Shown: positions 13,232 through 28,618, counted from the stretch's first letter. The stretch is DNA of 64,000 nt from Istiophorus platypterus (GCA_016859345.1 CM029112.1:15724725-15788724); one strand, 5' to 3'. Program-made: numbers and translations. Notes: a model not told the origin generated them from the letters alone.

Positions 13232-15527
13232 TTGTGGCTGACCAGTAGGCCCACTCATTAACACATTTGGCAAATGAGAGAACAACCCCTCTCTGTGCTC
13301 TTCCTGTTTTTTTCTTCCCCTTTCCTCTTCTCCTTCTGTCTTTCTGACAAAAAGCCATAAAACATCACTCATTTTGTAACGTGTTGATCACAGAGTTAAG
13401 TGGAATTGTTTGGGGGAACTTTCACTTTTGGTTCTTCACCTCTCACCTGCTTTTGCTTCACATGTGGCTTAGCTTATGATGAGCACTTTGCTCTCTGTAG
13501 TTTAATGTAGAAAGTATGTAGCTGTAAGGTTTTGGTCAACTGTCATAGATAGAAAGATAGATAGAAAATTGCTATCGTGATAGTTTTACTGTAAATTTTA
13601 TTTCATTTTACTATCACGTTCTGTTATTCTCAGGTAAGTGCCACAGAATGTGATCATGTCTTTGTCCCATTCAGACTCTAAACTAAACACACTTTGTTTG
13701 GCAAGACTCTGAATGTTGGCTCTATTGGCAGGTGTTGTAGCCTTCTATCCTCCATTTCTGTCCTCTTTTCCTTCACCCTCTCCTCATTTTTCTTCCTTGT
13801 GTCTCCTTCAGTTATCGGTTTTGTCCACTGTCACCTTCAGTGCCCCCTTGTGTGTTTCTCTCTCTTTATCTGTTTTTCTTCCCGTCCCTCTCCTCAAGGT
13901 CATGGTCCTTAGACGTTCACTGAGACATATTCTCGTGGGGCCGCCTATCACACACAGACAAGACAGACAGACGGACACACACACACACACACACACGCAC
14001 ACACAGAAGAACTAGTAGGAAATCTCTAGGGGGAAGCTAAGGGAGAAAAGAAAGACACAGGGACAGACAGAGAAACATTTCACCCTGGTAACATGACCTG
14101 CATGCCTCAATTTTATCCTATCCAAAATTGCATACACACATACAAGACAGTCAAATTAATAAATAATACATGTCATGGGTATGCACGCACATTCACACAG
14201 ACACACCCAGTGGCATCCACACTCAAAATGTTATTCAGGGGAGGTTGAAGAGCAAATTATTTTATGCTACTTTTACGTTGTACTATGTATATCTTACAGC
14301 TGTAGTTTCAAATTTAAAAAATTAATTTGCAAATTAAGATTTTACTTACAAAACAAGATGAGCTTATAAATGATGATGCATTGTCAGCCACTGTATTATA
14401 CTGTTTTACCTCCACCTCAAGCCACTACAACAGTTTACTGCATCAAAGAGCAACTTATTGCATGGGTAAAAATTTGATCTAATATCAAACTATGATGCTC
14501 CAAGTACATTTTGCAAGTCAAACTAACATACTTTAACCTTTTCTCACTCACTCTTGTCCAACTTTCTCTTTTCTTGTGTCCCCTATACTCTTACCCCACT
14601 TGTTGTTTGGTTTTTATTCATACCCTTTTTACTTTCTCTGTAATTGTTTCTCTTTCCTCACTTTTTTCTCTTTTACATTTGTCTTTCCTTTTTTTCTCTC
14701 TTTACTCTTCGTTACATTTATGCAGGATTAAGGGCATGTGAGAGGGAGATAAGGGGAAGATAAAGTTGGATTGAGGTATATAGATGTGAGGTCAAGACAG
14801 ATGCACAGGCAGTGTGGGAAGATTTATTGACAGCTAGAGAAACACGGCATATTTTAGCAGCTGTAATTACCAGGATTTTTAAAGCTCCGTGTTAATTTAC
14901 TGCTCTTCCAAAGGCTGCAGCAAAGAAGAAGTGATTCAGCAAGTGCCATGGAGATAATTCACCAATGTTGTGGATGCTAACCTCATAATTATCAAAACCA
15001 ATCACTTGCAGAGTATAACTCCTTTTAAATTTGTTGAGTTGATTTTAGTCGTGTTGATATTGGATTTTATTTAGTTATAACTCCAAGTGATGGTGACTCT
15101 TTTGCAGCCGTTTCTTTTCAGCCAGTGGGAGACATCATAGCAGTCAATCATTCACAATTTCTCAAACTCATAATTAGAACCAGGAGGCTAACTGTGCAGG
15201 AACATGGCTACTACCCTGAAGCTGCATAAGAACAGTGTCTGTGACGAGACAGTTAAAGGTTTGCTAATGACATAATTTATTGGACAGGTGCATTTTCAAC
15301 ACCTAAACAAGAACCACCTCAAGCCAGTGTTAAAACCTTTTGGGTTTTGAAGACATTTTATCCAATTTTTCTTTTTTCATTCATCCTTTTTACAGCAATA
15401 TTTTGTATTGTATGAAAAATACTTGATTGTAGACAGAGAGACAGATAGAGAGCAGCATTAATCTCTGACTGGCTTTGAGAATGTTGCCTTCAGCATGGTC
15501 CACTGCTCACAAATACCTCGACTGCTC

Positions 15528-15578
<51 letters not shown>

Positions 15579-16545
15579 TGTGACAACAGATGGAGACAGA
15601 TAGAACCTTTTATCCCATAGATGAGTCGAAAGTCGTATGGGTTGCATCACACGCATGCACACACACTCACACACACAAAGTACACACACAAAGTACACAA
15701 CAAACAATACAGGCAGCAGCAGAGTAGTTGGATGCTTCACTCAGTCAATTTTCAAGAGAAGGCAGTGGAGAAATCACAGCAACTGCACAGGAGAGGAGGT
15801 GCAGAGACTCAGAGTGGATCAGCAATTTAAGATAAGATGGGATAAGATAAGATGTATTCAGGCAGTATGTGTGTTTCTGAGTGTGCAGGCACTCTTTTAA
15901 TCTCTTATGATCATTTTTTAAATTGTAGCACAGAAAAAAGAGGAGAATATGATTATAGTAGAAGTCTCTTATGATAGAGACAGGACAAGGTCAAGGCAGA
16001 GATGGATAAATTGAGAGTTAGAAGTGAAATACAGAGTGAATAAATGAGAGGGACAGAGAAATGGTGATAGACAAGATTGAATGGAGAGTCATAGACACAG
16101 GCCAAATTTATAAAGAAGAGAAAGACAGAGAATGAAAAAATCTTTCCGAGTGGGCGGGAGGGAGCGTGTGAAGGACAGAAACAGTGGAAGTGGGGACAGT
16201 CATGAATGGACAGAGTGGCAAACTCACAGGAAGCCCATATTTGGAAAGTGTGAAGTGGGGTGTAAAGTGCCTGTGCAGAATAAAGAAAGGGCCAAAAAAA
16301 AACGTTCCCCTGTTAACATATTTTCCACTTAGACTTCTGGCTCTGTAACAAAAATAATGTTTTCTGTTTGATGTTGAAAAGCTCCCTGTTTTGACAAAGA
16401 GGTCCCACCTGGCACAGATGTGTGTTTTGTTTGGTGTTCAAGGAAAGCTAAGTTTCATGTTAGAACTATGGTTCCTATCTTCTGAAATGTAACTCTTGTA
16501 AGACCTACTGTAAATGATCAGAGTCTCTAATTTGCACTCAGTGAT

Positions 16546-16577
<32 letters not shown>

Positions 16578-18602
16578 AGCTATTAACTGTGGCTGTGTGT
16601 GTTTTGTGGACATGTGTGAAATGTGTATTTCTGTGTAAAATCTTAACATTTGTGTGTAGAGTGATTGCTGGCAATGATCTTGAATTATTGGGCCCTAGTG
16701 TGAGAATTCACCCATCATCGTAAATATAACCTTTATAAGCATCAGCATTTCAATCTCAAACGTTTTGGTCACTTGATATGATTGGCATATTTGGTAGATT
16801 TACCATAAATAGTAAAACTTAGGTCAAGATAGTTTGTAGCATGTATGTTACGATTTTTTTAAAATTTGTTGTCTGGCATGTTAAACAGATACATTTCTAC
16901 ATGCTTTCTTCGGGGTCTATCCCTCACATCTGCCAATGAGGAAATCTATAAAAGAAATATAAAAAAAATCTTAAATTATACCAATAATAAATTACATTTC
17001 CAGGTGCCATTTTATTTCTAATGTATCAAAAGTACTGAAATTATTTATTGATATTAAAATAGCACCTTTAAATGAGACCAGACAGTCACTGATTTGAATC
17101 CCAGAACCAAAACTGCCCTGTCACCACACTTTAAAAAAAAAAATTTTAATAGGCTTAGATACATCATAAAAATTTGCCAACTCAACCCTCTGATTCCTTT
17201 TACAGCCTATAGAGTCTTTGAATATCTGAGGTTGTGACTAATCTTGTTCCCTGTTGTCTCTTTCCTCCATATAGAGAGCTAAGATTGGTCCAGGCAAGAA
17301 CACAGAAGGCAAGTCGGCCAATGCTGCATCCCGCTTCGACTCAGATGGCAACCAAGATCGCATTAGGCTTTCTGACTTTAATTTTCTGATGGTGTTGGGA
17401 AAGGGCAGCTTCGGCAAGGTGAGGCCATGATGTTGATATGTGTGTACATCCGTCTTGTATAGACATGTGGCTGAGATGCTAGTGACATGGTGGATTCAAA
17501 TGCATATCCACTTGGCAGAAGATAAAGGATGACTCATTCCTGGTTGACAATTGGAACTTAAAATCTTGCACATTAACATTTAGGTAATACCGAGGAGGTT
17601 CCTTTTTTGATATTTTTACAGCAAGTGAGTGTGAGTTTTTTGCAGCTGAACAGTAGCAAGTGTTCAGGATCATGATAAATAATAAAATACATTGCAAGAG
17701 TAGCATATGTAGAGAATAGTCATAAAACTTACTTCACACCCTGATAAGCTGCCCCCATAATTAACAGGCTTAATAGATTCTGAATCAATACAGGAAATAT
17801 ACTAACTATACACATGTGAACACGCATTTTAATATTAGCACTATAAAAGCATGCTATGATGAAAATCTGTGCACATTTGTGTGTTTTTTTGTTTTGCTGA
17901 GCATTAGAGCTTTCTAGTCTCACGCACAAGGATCCACACAGAGAGCTTAGAGGAGAGCAGAGACGGACAGAAAGTCCTGGATAGAGACAGAAAGATTTAC
18001 AGGGAATGAAGGTAGACAGAGATGGATGAAGGGAAAGAGGCGAAGGGGATGACGTGTCAAGTGGAGAGAGTGATGAAAGGAGAGAGAGAGAGATGTGAGA
18101 GGATGGCGGCAAGGTTGACATGAATGAACTGAGAGAGAGGTAAAAACGTCAGACTGAAAGAAAGGGGGGGGGCAGGAAAATTGCTTGAGCAGACTGACGT
18201 GAATGAATGTAAATCAAGGCGAGAAACAGAAAGAAAGGGAGGATGTGGCAAAAGAGAGAGAGCGAGAGAGAAAATTGGGTGAAGGATAGGTAGAGAGCAG
18301 CAGGGTGAAGAGAGAGAGAGAGGGCAAGTGACAGAACGACAGAGAGAAAAAGAGAGACACCATTGTCAGTGTACAAGACTGGATGCTGGTTGCCTGTTTC
18401 CATGGTAACAGGCATTGAAAGCTACACCGACTGAGTTGTGACTCGATCGTTACCGGAATACCAGAAACACACACATACACAGATTCCTGGGACAAGCTCA
18501 GATACGCGTGAAAACGTAGACGTGCATATTTGCAGCCGGAGACTCATACAACCACACATGCATACATACATGTACATATTCATTGTTTAAGCATGTACTA
18601 TG

Positions 18603-18635
<33 letters not shown>

Positions 18636-21600
18636 GCCAGTAAATTCTGTGAATACTAGCTCAATTATAGCTAGCTGATGTATGTGTGTGAATACCAGCA
18701 AGAGACAGAGACACACAGAATTATCTGTATGATTATGTTTCAGGTGTGATGTGTGCGTTATTTTAATCATCCCTGAATTTGCGTGGGAGGCAGGTACCGT
18801 CAAAGCTGCACTTCCTGCGTCAGTGTCTGAGGACATCTGCATTATCGTACTGCTTCTAACATTTCCCTTTGGACATTCTTACAGTGTGATTGTGACACAC
18901 TCACCCACTGGTATCTCGTGGGCTGACACAGGCAAGCGTATGCTTTAGCCTGATTAGTATTTCCATGTCTCTACACACCCATCACAAGCATACAAGTGTT
19001 TCATATACACAAGCAAGCATCTGTGGAGCTGAATTTCTGCTGTTACCATACATTTATGGTAGTGGTAGAGACATAATATCAGGTGCCTATACACCTAATC
19101 AGTTTGTTGTCAGATAGTCAGACTTTGGTTCATTAGCCTGTTTGATTTGCGTCATGTGGGCTGATGTATAGACTGTCAGTTGACCTCTGATACCTTTCCC
19201 TTTCTACGTGAACTCTGGTTGGGTTTGCTTGTACTGTCACAGAATAATAAACTACTATTAAATCCTTCAGCTGATCATGAACTATCAAGGAAACAAGCCG
19301 GTGTGACCCCTAACAAGACCAAAAATAAAAGGAAAAAATGTATAATTTTTTTTTTTTTTTTCCTTTTCTGGATCCACTCAATCAAGCAAATTTTCTGTGA
19401 AGAGTAAATGTACATACAATGAATCATATCGTTTTTTAAATCACACCAATACACCAAAGTTGCTGTTCACCTAATTTACAACACTGCACACTGTAACAGT
19501 AACACATCCCAAACAGGACACATCAAGTCTCATTGTGGTGATATAGTATGCCATGTGGCTAGGGAGAAGTAGCACATTGTCATTTATACATGGGGGGGGG
19601 GGTGCTTGTATGCTTGTATGCTTGTGGTGTTTCGGTTAACTTAAGTGTACTAGTAGTAAAAACAAGTCCCATTGCGACCTGCAGTGACAGTTTGTTTGGG
19701 GCTAGACATGACAAAGACACCGTCTCGGTGGAAATAATGACTGCGTAGATTGTGTGATATATGACAGCTTAGAAGAATACTACACAGCTCGCCGTAACGC
19801 TACACAGTGCAGTATAATGCAGTGCACCAGCGTGTGGTTTCATTAATTTTCCCTGGGTAAATACATTCTGCAAGGTCAGCAATGAAAACACACTGGCATC
19901 ATTTATGACACATGACAGTTAATATCCTCTGAACTGCTGTTCTGTTAAATGACCCTGAACAATTTTCTTGGATAAAAGAGCCAACAGTGACACACACTAC
20001 AATTCATACTGTAGTAGGGTTGGAAGATTATGAATGACACGGTGACCAAAATGGCCTTGAGTGAGACACAGACCCTGGATGAGGTCATGAAATGTTACTC
20101 TTACTAGCTAAAATTATATGCCAGACATAAAAAGTGGAATGAATAAAATATGCTCATCTTCCTGCAGTGGTTGCTTTTGTTATGTGCATCTTCTCCCTGC
20201 AGAGGCTTTTTGATTTTTGATGAAACCTGGTGGTTTTATTTCTTCCCTCTAATCTGTTAGTCTTGTCTTTGTGTCGGCATAAACTGCACAGGCCAGATGG
20301 TGTCCTTCCTCTCTGTTTTAAGATTATAGAGTTTGTATTTACATAGAGTCACACTGACACCATATGGGATGACTTCATGCACACCCAAAGAAACCCTCTT
20401 TCTCACAATTAATGTCTTTCTCTACTCCTTTTGTGAAGAGACACCACCAGGTGTGTTAGCATACACCCAAGCATACACCCAACATCATAGACATCAAAAC
20501 TTTAATGCTGAATATTACAGTGCACATTCCTGAACTGTGACTGTCCTCTATGCAAACACACATTTACAACCTCACACACAAATGAATATAGCTTTTTGTC
20601 CATCTGTGCTGCTCTCCCTGTAGAATCCCGAACCCAATAACCTGTCTTTATTAACATACCTGAATATTTATAAGACATAAACAGCAAAGCTGCTAAGTTC
20701 CTGATTTCAAAGGGAAGGGAGTGGATATATGGTCACTCTTATTGCTCTATTATTGCTTCCTTTGGAGGGAATAATGAGTCTAATATATTTTCCGTTTACA
20801 TCATTAAGCTGACATTTATCTATAGCAGCTTATAAAAAATGAGCAGATAGCGGTTCTGCTCTTTGTTCACAGATGCTTAACAGCACAATTTGCTGTTTGC
20901 CGGCATACAGTCTATTGGTTGACTGTGGAAATTAAGCCTGTGGCATTTTGGTTAAACAATGGTCTATCTTCCTGCCAGAGGATTGATAAATTAAACACAT
21001 CAATAAATCGATAAAACTCAACTTGAGCAGTTGAGCAGCTGCACATTTGTCCATTCACGAGGTTCCCCTTGCCTTATATAAAAATGAATGTAATAAAAGT
21101 ATGAAATTTGAAATATGATGGGATGAAAGTTCCTTTGTTGAGGTCAGAGAACTCAATTAGCCTTGTGGAATCTACAAACACACCATACTGCCCATATAAT
21201 GGAAAGCTCAGCTGTTTCTCTTCCACATTCTTCATTCCTGTTCACACCCTTGTTTTAAGATAAAATGTTAAAGTGCTTTTATTTTTTTAAACAATGATAG
21301 GGAGAGGAAAGCTATGGAGTCAGGTGACAAGTTTCAGCAGAGTAGTCCAACATGTGGAAATGCTATATCCATGCTGATAATTCACAAAGGAAAACGGAAA
21401 ATGAGGTATCTTGCTCTGTGTCCTTTTGCAGCACTCTGACCAAGAGACCGTGTAGATGAGTTTTTGCTATTAGCTTTCTGACACTGTGATACTTTCGATG
21501 CTGTTCAAAATATAAGGCATGTGATGATGAGCTTTAAACTGCAAGCTTTAATCTGACTCTCTGTTTTTATCAAACTTAAATTTTCTATTCCCATGGTTCC

Positions 21601-24600
21601 ATTTTGCTTTAATCTCCCTAGCTTTATATATTCTTTGAACGTAGCCTGGATGCTAGCCAATAATGTTTGTATTTCCTACCGTTGTCTATTGTCTTAGCTT
21701 CCGACATTGTAAGTGTCATTTCTTGAAAGAACCATACCTTTGGTTGCAAAATCATTTAAAGGAGCAGTTTGACTTTTTTTTGGAAAAAATAGCCTTTTGA
21801 CTTTTGTGCTCTAAGTTAAACAAGAAGATTAATACTACTGTCGTATCCGTATGTAGGAAAATCTCTAGAACTTGCTAATTAAAGCATCATTTCTTGTGAG
21901 TTTAATCCATGAAAGGTCCTGCTGTCACCTTGACTTTGCCAACTTCTGCAGACTTGATGTTACCGCTGCTGCCTAAGAAATAGCCTGGCGCATAGCCCGG
22001 ACTATTTCTTCTTCTGTTTGTATTGTGTTAATAAGTGAGCTTTAGAGGTGCTGGTTGGCAGATTTTGTTACCTTTGAGCAGAGCCAGACTAGCTGTTTTC
22101 CTGTTTTCAGCCTTTATACCAGGTATAAGATGAACATTTTTCAGATTTGGCCTTGTCTACAGATATACAATTGATTTCTATTCTCCTGTCTAACTCTCTG
22201 CAACAAAGTGTGCAAGTGAATTTCCCCAAATGTCGAGCATTTGCTTCAAAGCTCCATTTTCTCGACGTGTCAAGGTTAAGTTTCTACATAGCACAAACAC
22301 CTTAGAGTTACAGTTGCGTAATATCAGTCCCCCACACAGATTTCAGCCCAGAGAGTTGAACTTTTCGAACCTGGTCACAAGCCTACTTCAAACTTTCATG
22401 AGGTGACCTATGAGTTGAGACTTGACCCACATTTGGTCTGCTGTTTCTTGCAGCCACTGGATTCTTTAGGAGGGAAGGGGAGAGGAGAAAAGGATAGGAA
22501 AGAAGAAAAGAGAGAAATTGAGAAAGAAAATAAAAAATGGTGATGAAAAACAAGAGGAGAATAGGATGCACATACAAACCAAACACACATACATAGCAGT
22601 GCAGAGGCCTCTTATAATGGGTTCATTCTTGGCATCTGACTAGTCAACCAGGAATCAGCATCCGAAGATGACATATGAAATCACCACCCTTACAGTCTGA
22701 CACTGAATGTGTTTTTAATTTTATTTTTTGCATTTGTGTGTGAGTGTGTTTGTGTGCATCTCACAGATGTGATTGCAAGCAGATGTTTTCCCAAACTTAA
22801 CAATTAAATCAAAAAGTGTTCAGTATTGCTGGACTGCTACCTGTCTCTTTTTTAGTGCTCCCCTCTCTTTCTCCTCTCCTCTCGCCCAAAAATTGCTCCT
22901 TCAATAATTCTCCCTCTTTTCTAATCCCACTCTCTTCACTGACCCTCTTTTACCCCCCCCCCAACTTCATGACCTAACGATCCTGAAAAAGAAATGTGAA
23001 ATAAACCCCTCCTATACCTTCCTTTAATTCTGACTTTTTCTCCTCCCTGATGTTAGTGAAGGGCAAAGAGAAGCCAAACAGTACAAAAATCTTTCTGGGG
23101 CACTGACATTTTTTGCTCTGTTAGACTAGGTTTATCTCATGATCATGATTGAGTGGGACCCTCTGCTGTCATTGATAGTCAAGGTTTCTCTTGTAAGGCC
23201 CCGAACTTTGTGAATACTAAATCATTGGAGTACCCTTTTTAAAACAAAATAGTGCCAGAGATGAGGCCAAAGCTTATCTATTATTTTGATGCATTTTAAA
23301 AACAGGAGGGTGGCGCTCAGAGATGTCACCAAGTCAATGACATGTCTGACTGCATTTTTCTAATTTAGAGTTACAATTCACCAGGCATTTATCTCACAGT
23401 TTGACATGCCTCCAGACTGATACTGTGCACAAAGTGCGACCAAGATTTTATTAGACTTATCTTGCACAGAGTGACACGGAGTAAACTTGTAAGATAGCTC
23501 ATATCAGACTGTGTAAAGGAGTCTTTAATCACCTCCTTCCCTCTGTCCTGTCTTTCTTCCTCTTTCTGTTAGTCCTAGTTTCCCTCTCCTCAGGCGACGT
23601 CTTGAAAAATGATGAATCAGTTTTTTCCTATTCTTCCCTCCTGTCGTTACTGTCTTTATTGCTGCCTTGACTGTCTAACCCAAAACAGTCAGAGAAGCTT
23701 TTCTTTATCACTCTACTCCTTTATCCCTTCCCTTTACAGTACCTCCACATTTTCCCCTGCCTCCCCTATCTCTGTCTCCCTTCTTTCCTTGCTCTCTCCC
23801 TCCCTCTTTCTTTCTTTTCTTGACTGCATCCTTCTTTCCTCCAAGGTGATGCTGATATAAACATATGAAAGAAGCTATGTGCCATGGAGATTTTGAATAT
23901 TGATGAATTTACCTTCCTTGTATTTCCCATCTACCCTCTCCCTCTTTCTGTCTCTCTCTAGGTGATGCTAGCAGAGCGTAAAGGGACAGAGGAGCTATAC
24001 GCCATAAAGATCCTGAAGAAGGACGTTGTGATCCAGGATGATGATGTTGAATGCACAATGGTGGAGAAGAGAGTGTTAGCTCTGGCTGGAAAGCCCCCGT
24101 TCTTAACACAACTGCACTCCACCTTCCAGTCTATGGTTGGTGGGCCAACATGTTTTCAAAGTATTCATATGATGTATAGCAAACTATTTTCATATTTTAT
24201 GAAAATCAACATTCATATTTTTACATACAGTAACTACTTAAGTGCTTTGGCATCTTCATAGTTAAGTTTTGGGTGTTTCTTTTTGTTGTTTTTTTTGTTT
24301 TTTTGTTTGTTTTTTGTTTTTTACCAGGCTCATGCAAAATAGTTTTGGTTAATGTAAAATATTTTGGTTTAGGCCACGTTTTGGTCCACATGACTAGTTA
24401 ATATATCCACTCACATTGTAAGGGATTTAATTAAATACTAATGTAAACTACAGAGTATATATATTAAACATAATCAAATACTTTGCATTATTTTTCACAT
24501 TGGACCTACTTTAATTCAGTGTTCTAAGGCAAGAAAACTTCCAAGGGGGTGAATTGTTACAATATATCATGTATAATATCCTGTTTAAAATGGCTCCAGC

Positions 24601-25417
24601 GGAGGGAGGTGAGTATTTGTGTGTTTTCATGTGCATAAGCAATAGCAAAACACACACATACCCACAAACAGTACAATGGTTTATTTAGGGTAGGCCCTGT
24701 TTTGATTTCCTTTTGCACAGTATGCAAGGTCTCTTGTTCTTTCTCAGTGATTTTACACACCTGCCTGCAAATTCAACATCTAACCGAAATATGCACAGAA
24801 TTTAATATCTTATGTTGCCGTAGTAAAAATTAATAATAAGGAAAGAAGCTATTCAAATGTTACCAGAAAAAGGGATTTTAGACTTAATATCACAAAATGA
24901 AGCAGGTAGCAGCTACAGAGAACCATAGTCGTTCATTCAAGTTTTAAATTTTTTAGAGCTGGATAAACTGTTGATGGTGGAGGTGACTGTATGAGCTGCT
25001 GTTTGGTGAAACTCGTGTGGTTGGTTGAACACATACTAACACACAGACAAACTAGAAATATGCCAGTTTCTCATGAATTTCCATAACTGCATTTAATCTT
25101 TCTGCATTCTTTGCAAGACAAAACAACTGCCTCTGTGTGCCCCCACACATACATTATATTTTAGCAGAAGTGAGCCACCTTGCAGTGTCCTGCTCAAGGG
25201 CACAGCGGCACCACTGTAGAGCACTATGGTCTTAACAGGAGCCACCGTGCTGTCAGTAGCTCACAGCTAGAATACCCATTTGATTCATGCTCATCTTCTG
25301 ACATATAATCCATATAAAAATTAATCAATATTCAAATGCTATATTAACACACTCATTTATGTTTTTTATTGATTAGTCAAGATCTATTTGAAGTCGTGAA
25401 AAAAACTTGACCTGACT

Positions 25418-25460
<43 letters not shown>

Positions 25461-28400
25461 ACATATACACACACATACACACACGCACAACCACACATAT
25501 ATAAGCCAGAAGTGAGTGTGTTAATCCTCCTCAGCACTAATTCCCTGACCAGAGAAGGGCTTTCGTACATATGGGACTTAGCAAGCAGTCATACACATAT
25601 AGGAAATCATAAAATGCATGCATAGACAATACATACCGTATATGATGTGTAGTGCACCCACACAAATATATTGTATTCACACATACAGTACACTGTAGAC
25701 ACACATGAAGCGCATATTTCACACACACCACTGTTTATAAAACTTAACAAGCAATGCAGGCAAGCATAATCACACACATTATACACGGACACACATTAAC
25801 TGTCCAAAACTCCACAATGTTTTCTCCAGACCCACACATATGGCCACAAACCGAATCCCTCCATACTATCTCACATACTGCACCTTCCTAGCAATTTCTG
25901 TAGATAATGGAGAAGAATTGCCTCTTAAATTGATGTCACTGTGTTCCCCCAGTTGAAGACTGATTGGATGAACAGACAACCGAGTCACCTCTTTCTCGCT
26001 GTCCTCTTCCTCTTTCTTTGACACCCCCCCCCCACCACCAACACCAACACCCAACACCCCCCCACACACACACACGCAAACACACACTTTGACTGTCATT
26101 TTCAGGCTCATTTCTCTACATCTGTTCTTTAATCATCTCTCATTTAACCCATCCCTCTCAACCTATCTCTGAAAAATCCCTTTTTCTCAACAATCCCTTT
26201 TTGTGTCAATATCATCACATTTCTCTGTGACCTCTCCCCTGACTTTTTTTTCTGTCTGCCCCTCTATCTCTCTGAAGGACCGTTTGTATTTTGTCATGGA
26301 GTACATAAACGGCGGTGATCTCATGTATCAGATTCAGCAGGTCGGCAAGTTCAAAGAGCCCCATGCTGTGTGAGTACACACACACATTCACATACAGACA
26401 CACATACATGCACGCATGCGCACGCACACACACACACAAATAAAAGCATTTGTAGATGAAAAGCTAAGATACTTTTTTAATGCCATCATCATACAAAATC
26501 TTAATTCCCTACTTATAGGTGTTTCACAGTTTAATGACACCTTCTATTATTATATTGCATAAGCCATCAGCAGTTTGACTGACTCATGTGATGGATGAGC
26601 AATCCAAGAAGAGTCAGGGGATGAAAAATGTTGTTCACCCCAGTGCACATTAAAGTAATACAGAAGCTCCTGAGAGTTTTGAGTAGGTGGTAGAATACCT
26701 CCAAAAACTGCAGAATATAATTAGGGTGGCTGGTGAGATCGCTGGTGTCAAGCCAAACCAGCGGGCTGACATATTTGACAAGTGGACTGTCGGAAAGGCA
26801 AGCCATGGAAGAGTTTGCCCTTCATCTGTTTTATAGGGAATTAGAGTTTCTTCCATCTGACAGTAGGTTTAGAGTGCTGAAGGGCAAGTCAAATGGCGAG
26901 AGGAACTCTTTTATCTATCTGTTTAATTTATTTATCATATAATGGTCAGGATATTCTTCTCCTTCAATGGTGATGCCTTGAACAAATGTCTCAGTGTCTT
27001 GTCTTTTGTACTCCTGTGTATTTATGTTTTGCATCTAAAGTCATGTTAGTTTCCTGCTGCAGCGATGCCCCTCTGGTCGTCACTCTGATCAAAGATAAAA
27101 CATCCAACAAGCCTGTAACAGCCTCTGAATATTCTGCTTTGCTATCCACAGATTCAAAATGCCTCTTGACATCTTCTCTTCACAAATAGGCACACATGCA
27201 AACACACATGCAAAGATAGTTGGCTGCGTGGTCAATGTGTCCAGATTCCTCCTGTTGATCTTATCAGCTGCTCTCTGGCCTTGAAGAGACAGCACTGACC
27301 TTTATGCTGACACATACACCCACATACGCACACAAATTATCCCTCTCTTCTCCCCCGTCTTTCTAATTACTGTTGTTGTTTCTTTTGTGTGTGCGTGTGT
27401 CTGTGTGTCTAGATTCTATGCTGCGGAGATAGCCATCGGTCTGTTCTTCCTTCATCAAAAGGGCATCATCTACAGGTAACCTCCACACTACAGCACACTG
27501 AATGTACAAGATTTAGACCAAAATTAGATATTCTGATGAAATTATTCTTACACAAACACAGGATTATATTAATGCAATAGACACAATGACATACAGTTGT
27601 ATAGATGGCTGAAGCAGAATCGTTAATATGACACGCATTCATAATATTATATTAAATGATAAGATTTACTGTGGAGAATCCTCGATTTATTCAATTATGT
27701 AACAGCTTGGTAATATTAGTAAATACAGTTTTGTCTTATTTTAAAAATTACTCTAATTACCCAAACACATTTGATACCCTTTTTGTTGAAAATGAGGAAA
27801 TCTGAGACATAAAATTGTTTTTTTAAGTCACTGAAGTACTGATATGTATTTTTTTTGTTTAGTTTTTGGGTTCAATTTTAATGGAAAAATTTTTATTTTC
27901 TAAATCATAATATCCTGATACTTTTGAACAACAACATTTACTCTAAAGAGTTGTTTTGGGTTTTTTTTGGTTTTTAGCACAACCTGAGAAGAGACAGTTT
28001 TTAAATTTACATCTGAAACTGCTACTTTAACCTAGAGGAAACTAGTGAATAGAAAATTGTTCAGTATTGTTTATTGCTCGATGAGAATACACTCTGTACA
28101 TGCTTAGGCACATGACATCACACTTTTGGACAGCTTGTCTCATAACTAGTAACCACTGAAGAAATTTCAGACAGATAGGTTGTGTTTATAATTCCTACCT
28201 GAGAATCCAGTCTAACAAATGATGCAGGTCTCTCCAACCTAAAATGAGAATCCACAAAAGCAGAATCTGTCATCTGGTTTGGTGTAACTGTAGCACTTCC
28301 TTATAAGCTGAGTCAGGGAGATTGCAGAGGAAAAGAAAACTGCAGAATAACACAGAAAACATGACTCTTCCTGGTCCACGTTGAGCTAAACTTCAAGTGT

Positions 28401-28583
28401 CTTTCCCTTTTAATGTTGTTCTATTTTCCCCTAGAGACCTGAAGCTTGACAATGTGATGCTGGACTGTGAGGGCCACATTAAGATAGCAGACTTTGGCAT
28501 GTGTAAAGAAAATATGCATGATGGAGTCACCACTAAAACCTTCTGTGGAACACCAGACTACATAGCTCCTGAGGTAAAGTGTT

Positions 28584-28618
<35 letters not shown>

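Larger units (their letters stand above)
12874..17274 (+). other. prkcb: prkcb intron (4.4 kb), GC-AG type
   Basis: Starts GCGAGT and ends CCATATAG. It contains TG runs at 13033-13073 and 13191-13230, CA at about 13977-13996, TG at 15531-15576, an AT run at 16552-16577 and purine-rich DNA at 15930-16200. No other exon recognised. Confidence 0.88.
17419..23961 (+). other. prkcb: prkcb intron (6.5 kb) after glycine-loop exon
   Basis: GT-AG intron. It holds GA-rich DNA at 17936-18350, a CA run at 18611-18634, G10 near 19592-19601, a MITE-like copy at 21761-22250 and a long pyrimidine-rich approach to the acceptor (23520-23961, ending CTCTCTAG). No other exon seen. Confidence 0.87.
24136..26277 (+). 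other. prkcb: prkcb intron (2.1 kb)
   Basis: Weak GTTGGT donor, acceptor TCTCTGAAG. It contains a T/G-rich patch (24278-24322), a teleost repeat motif near 25180-25215, a CA run (25420-25490) and a C-rich tract (26024-26065). No other exon recognised. Confidence 0.87.

Noticed and set aside
13003..13254. His-Thr-rich ORFs over CA/TG repeats here and at many other places
   Set aside because: Products of dinucleotide repeats with no start context or splice support.
16540..16580. TATA-box-like sequence
   Set aside because: A (TA)n microsatellite in an intron with no GC-rich or initiator context.
17070..17130. tRNA-derived SINE B-box-like word (GATTTGAATCCC)
   Set aside because: No matching A box, tRNA-like fold or tail could be found around it.
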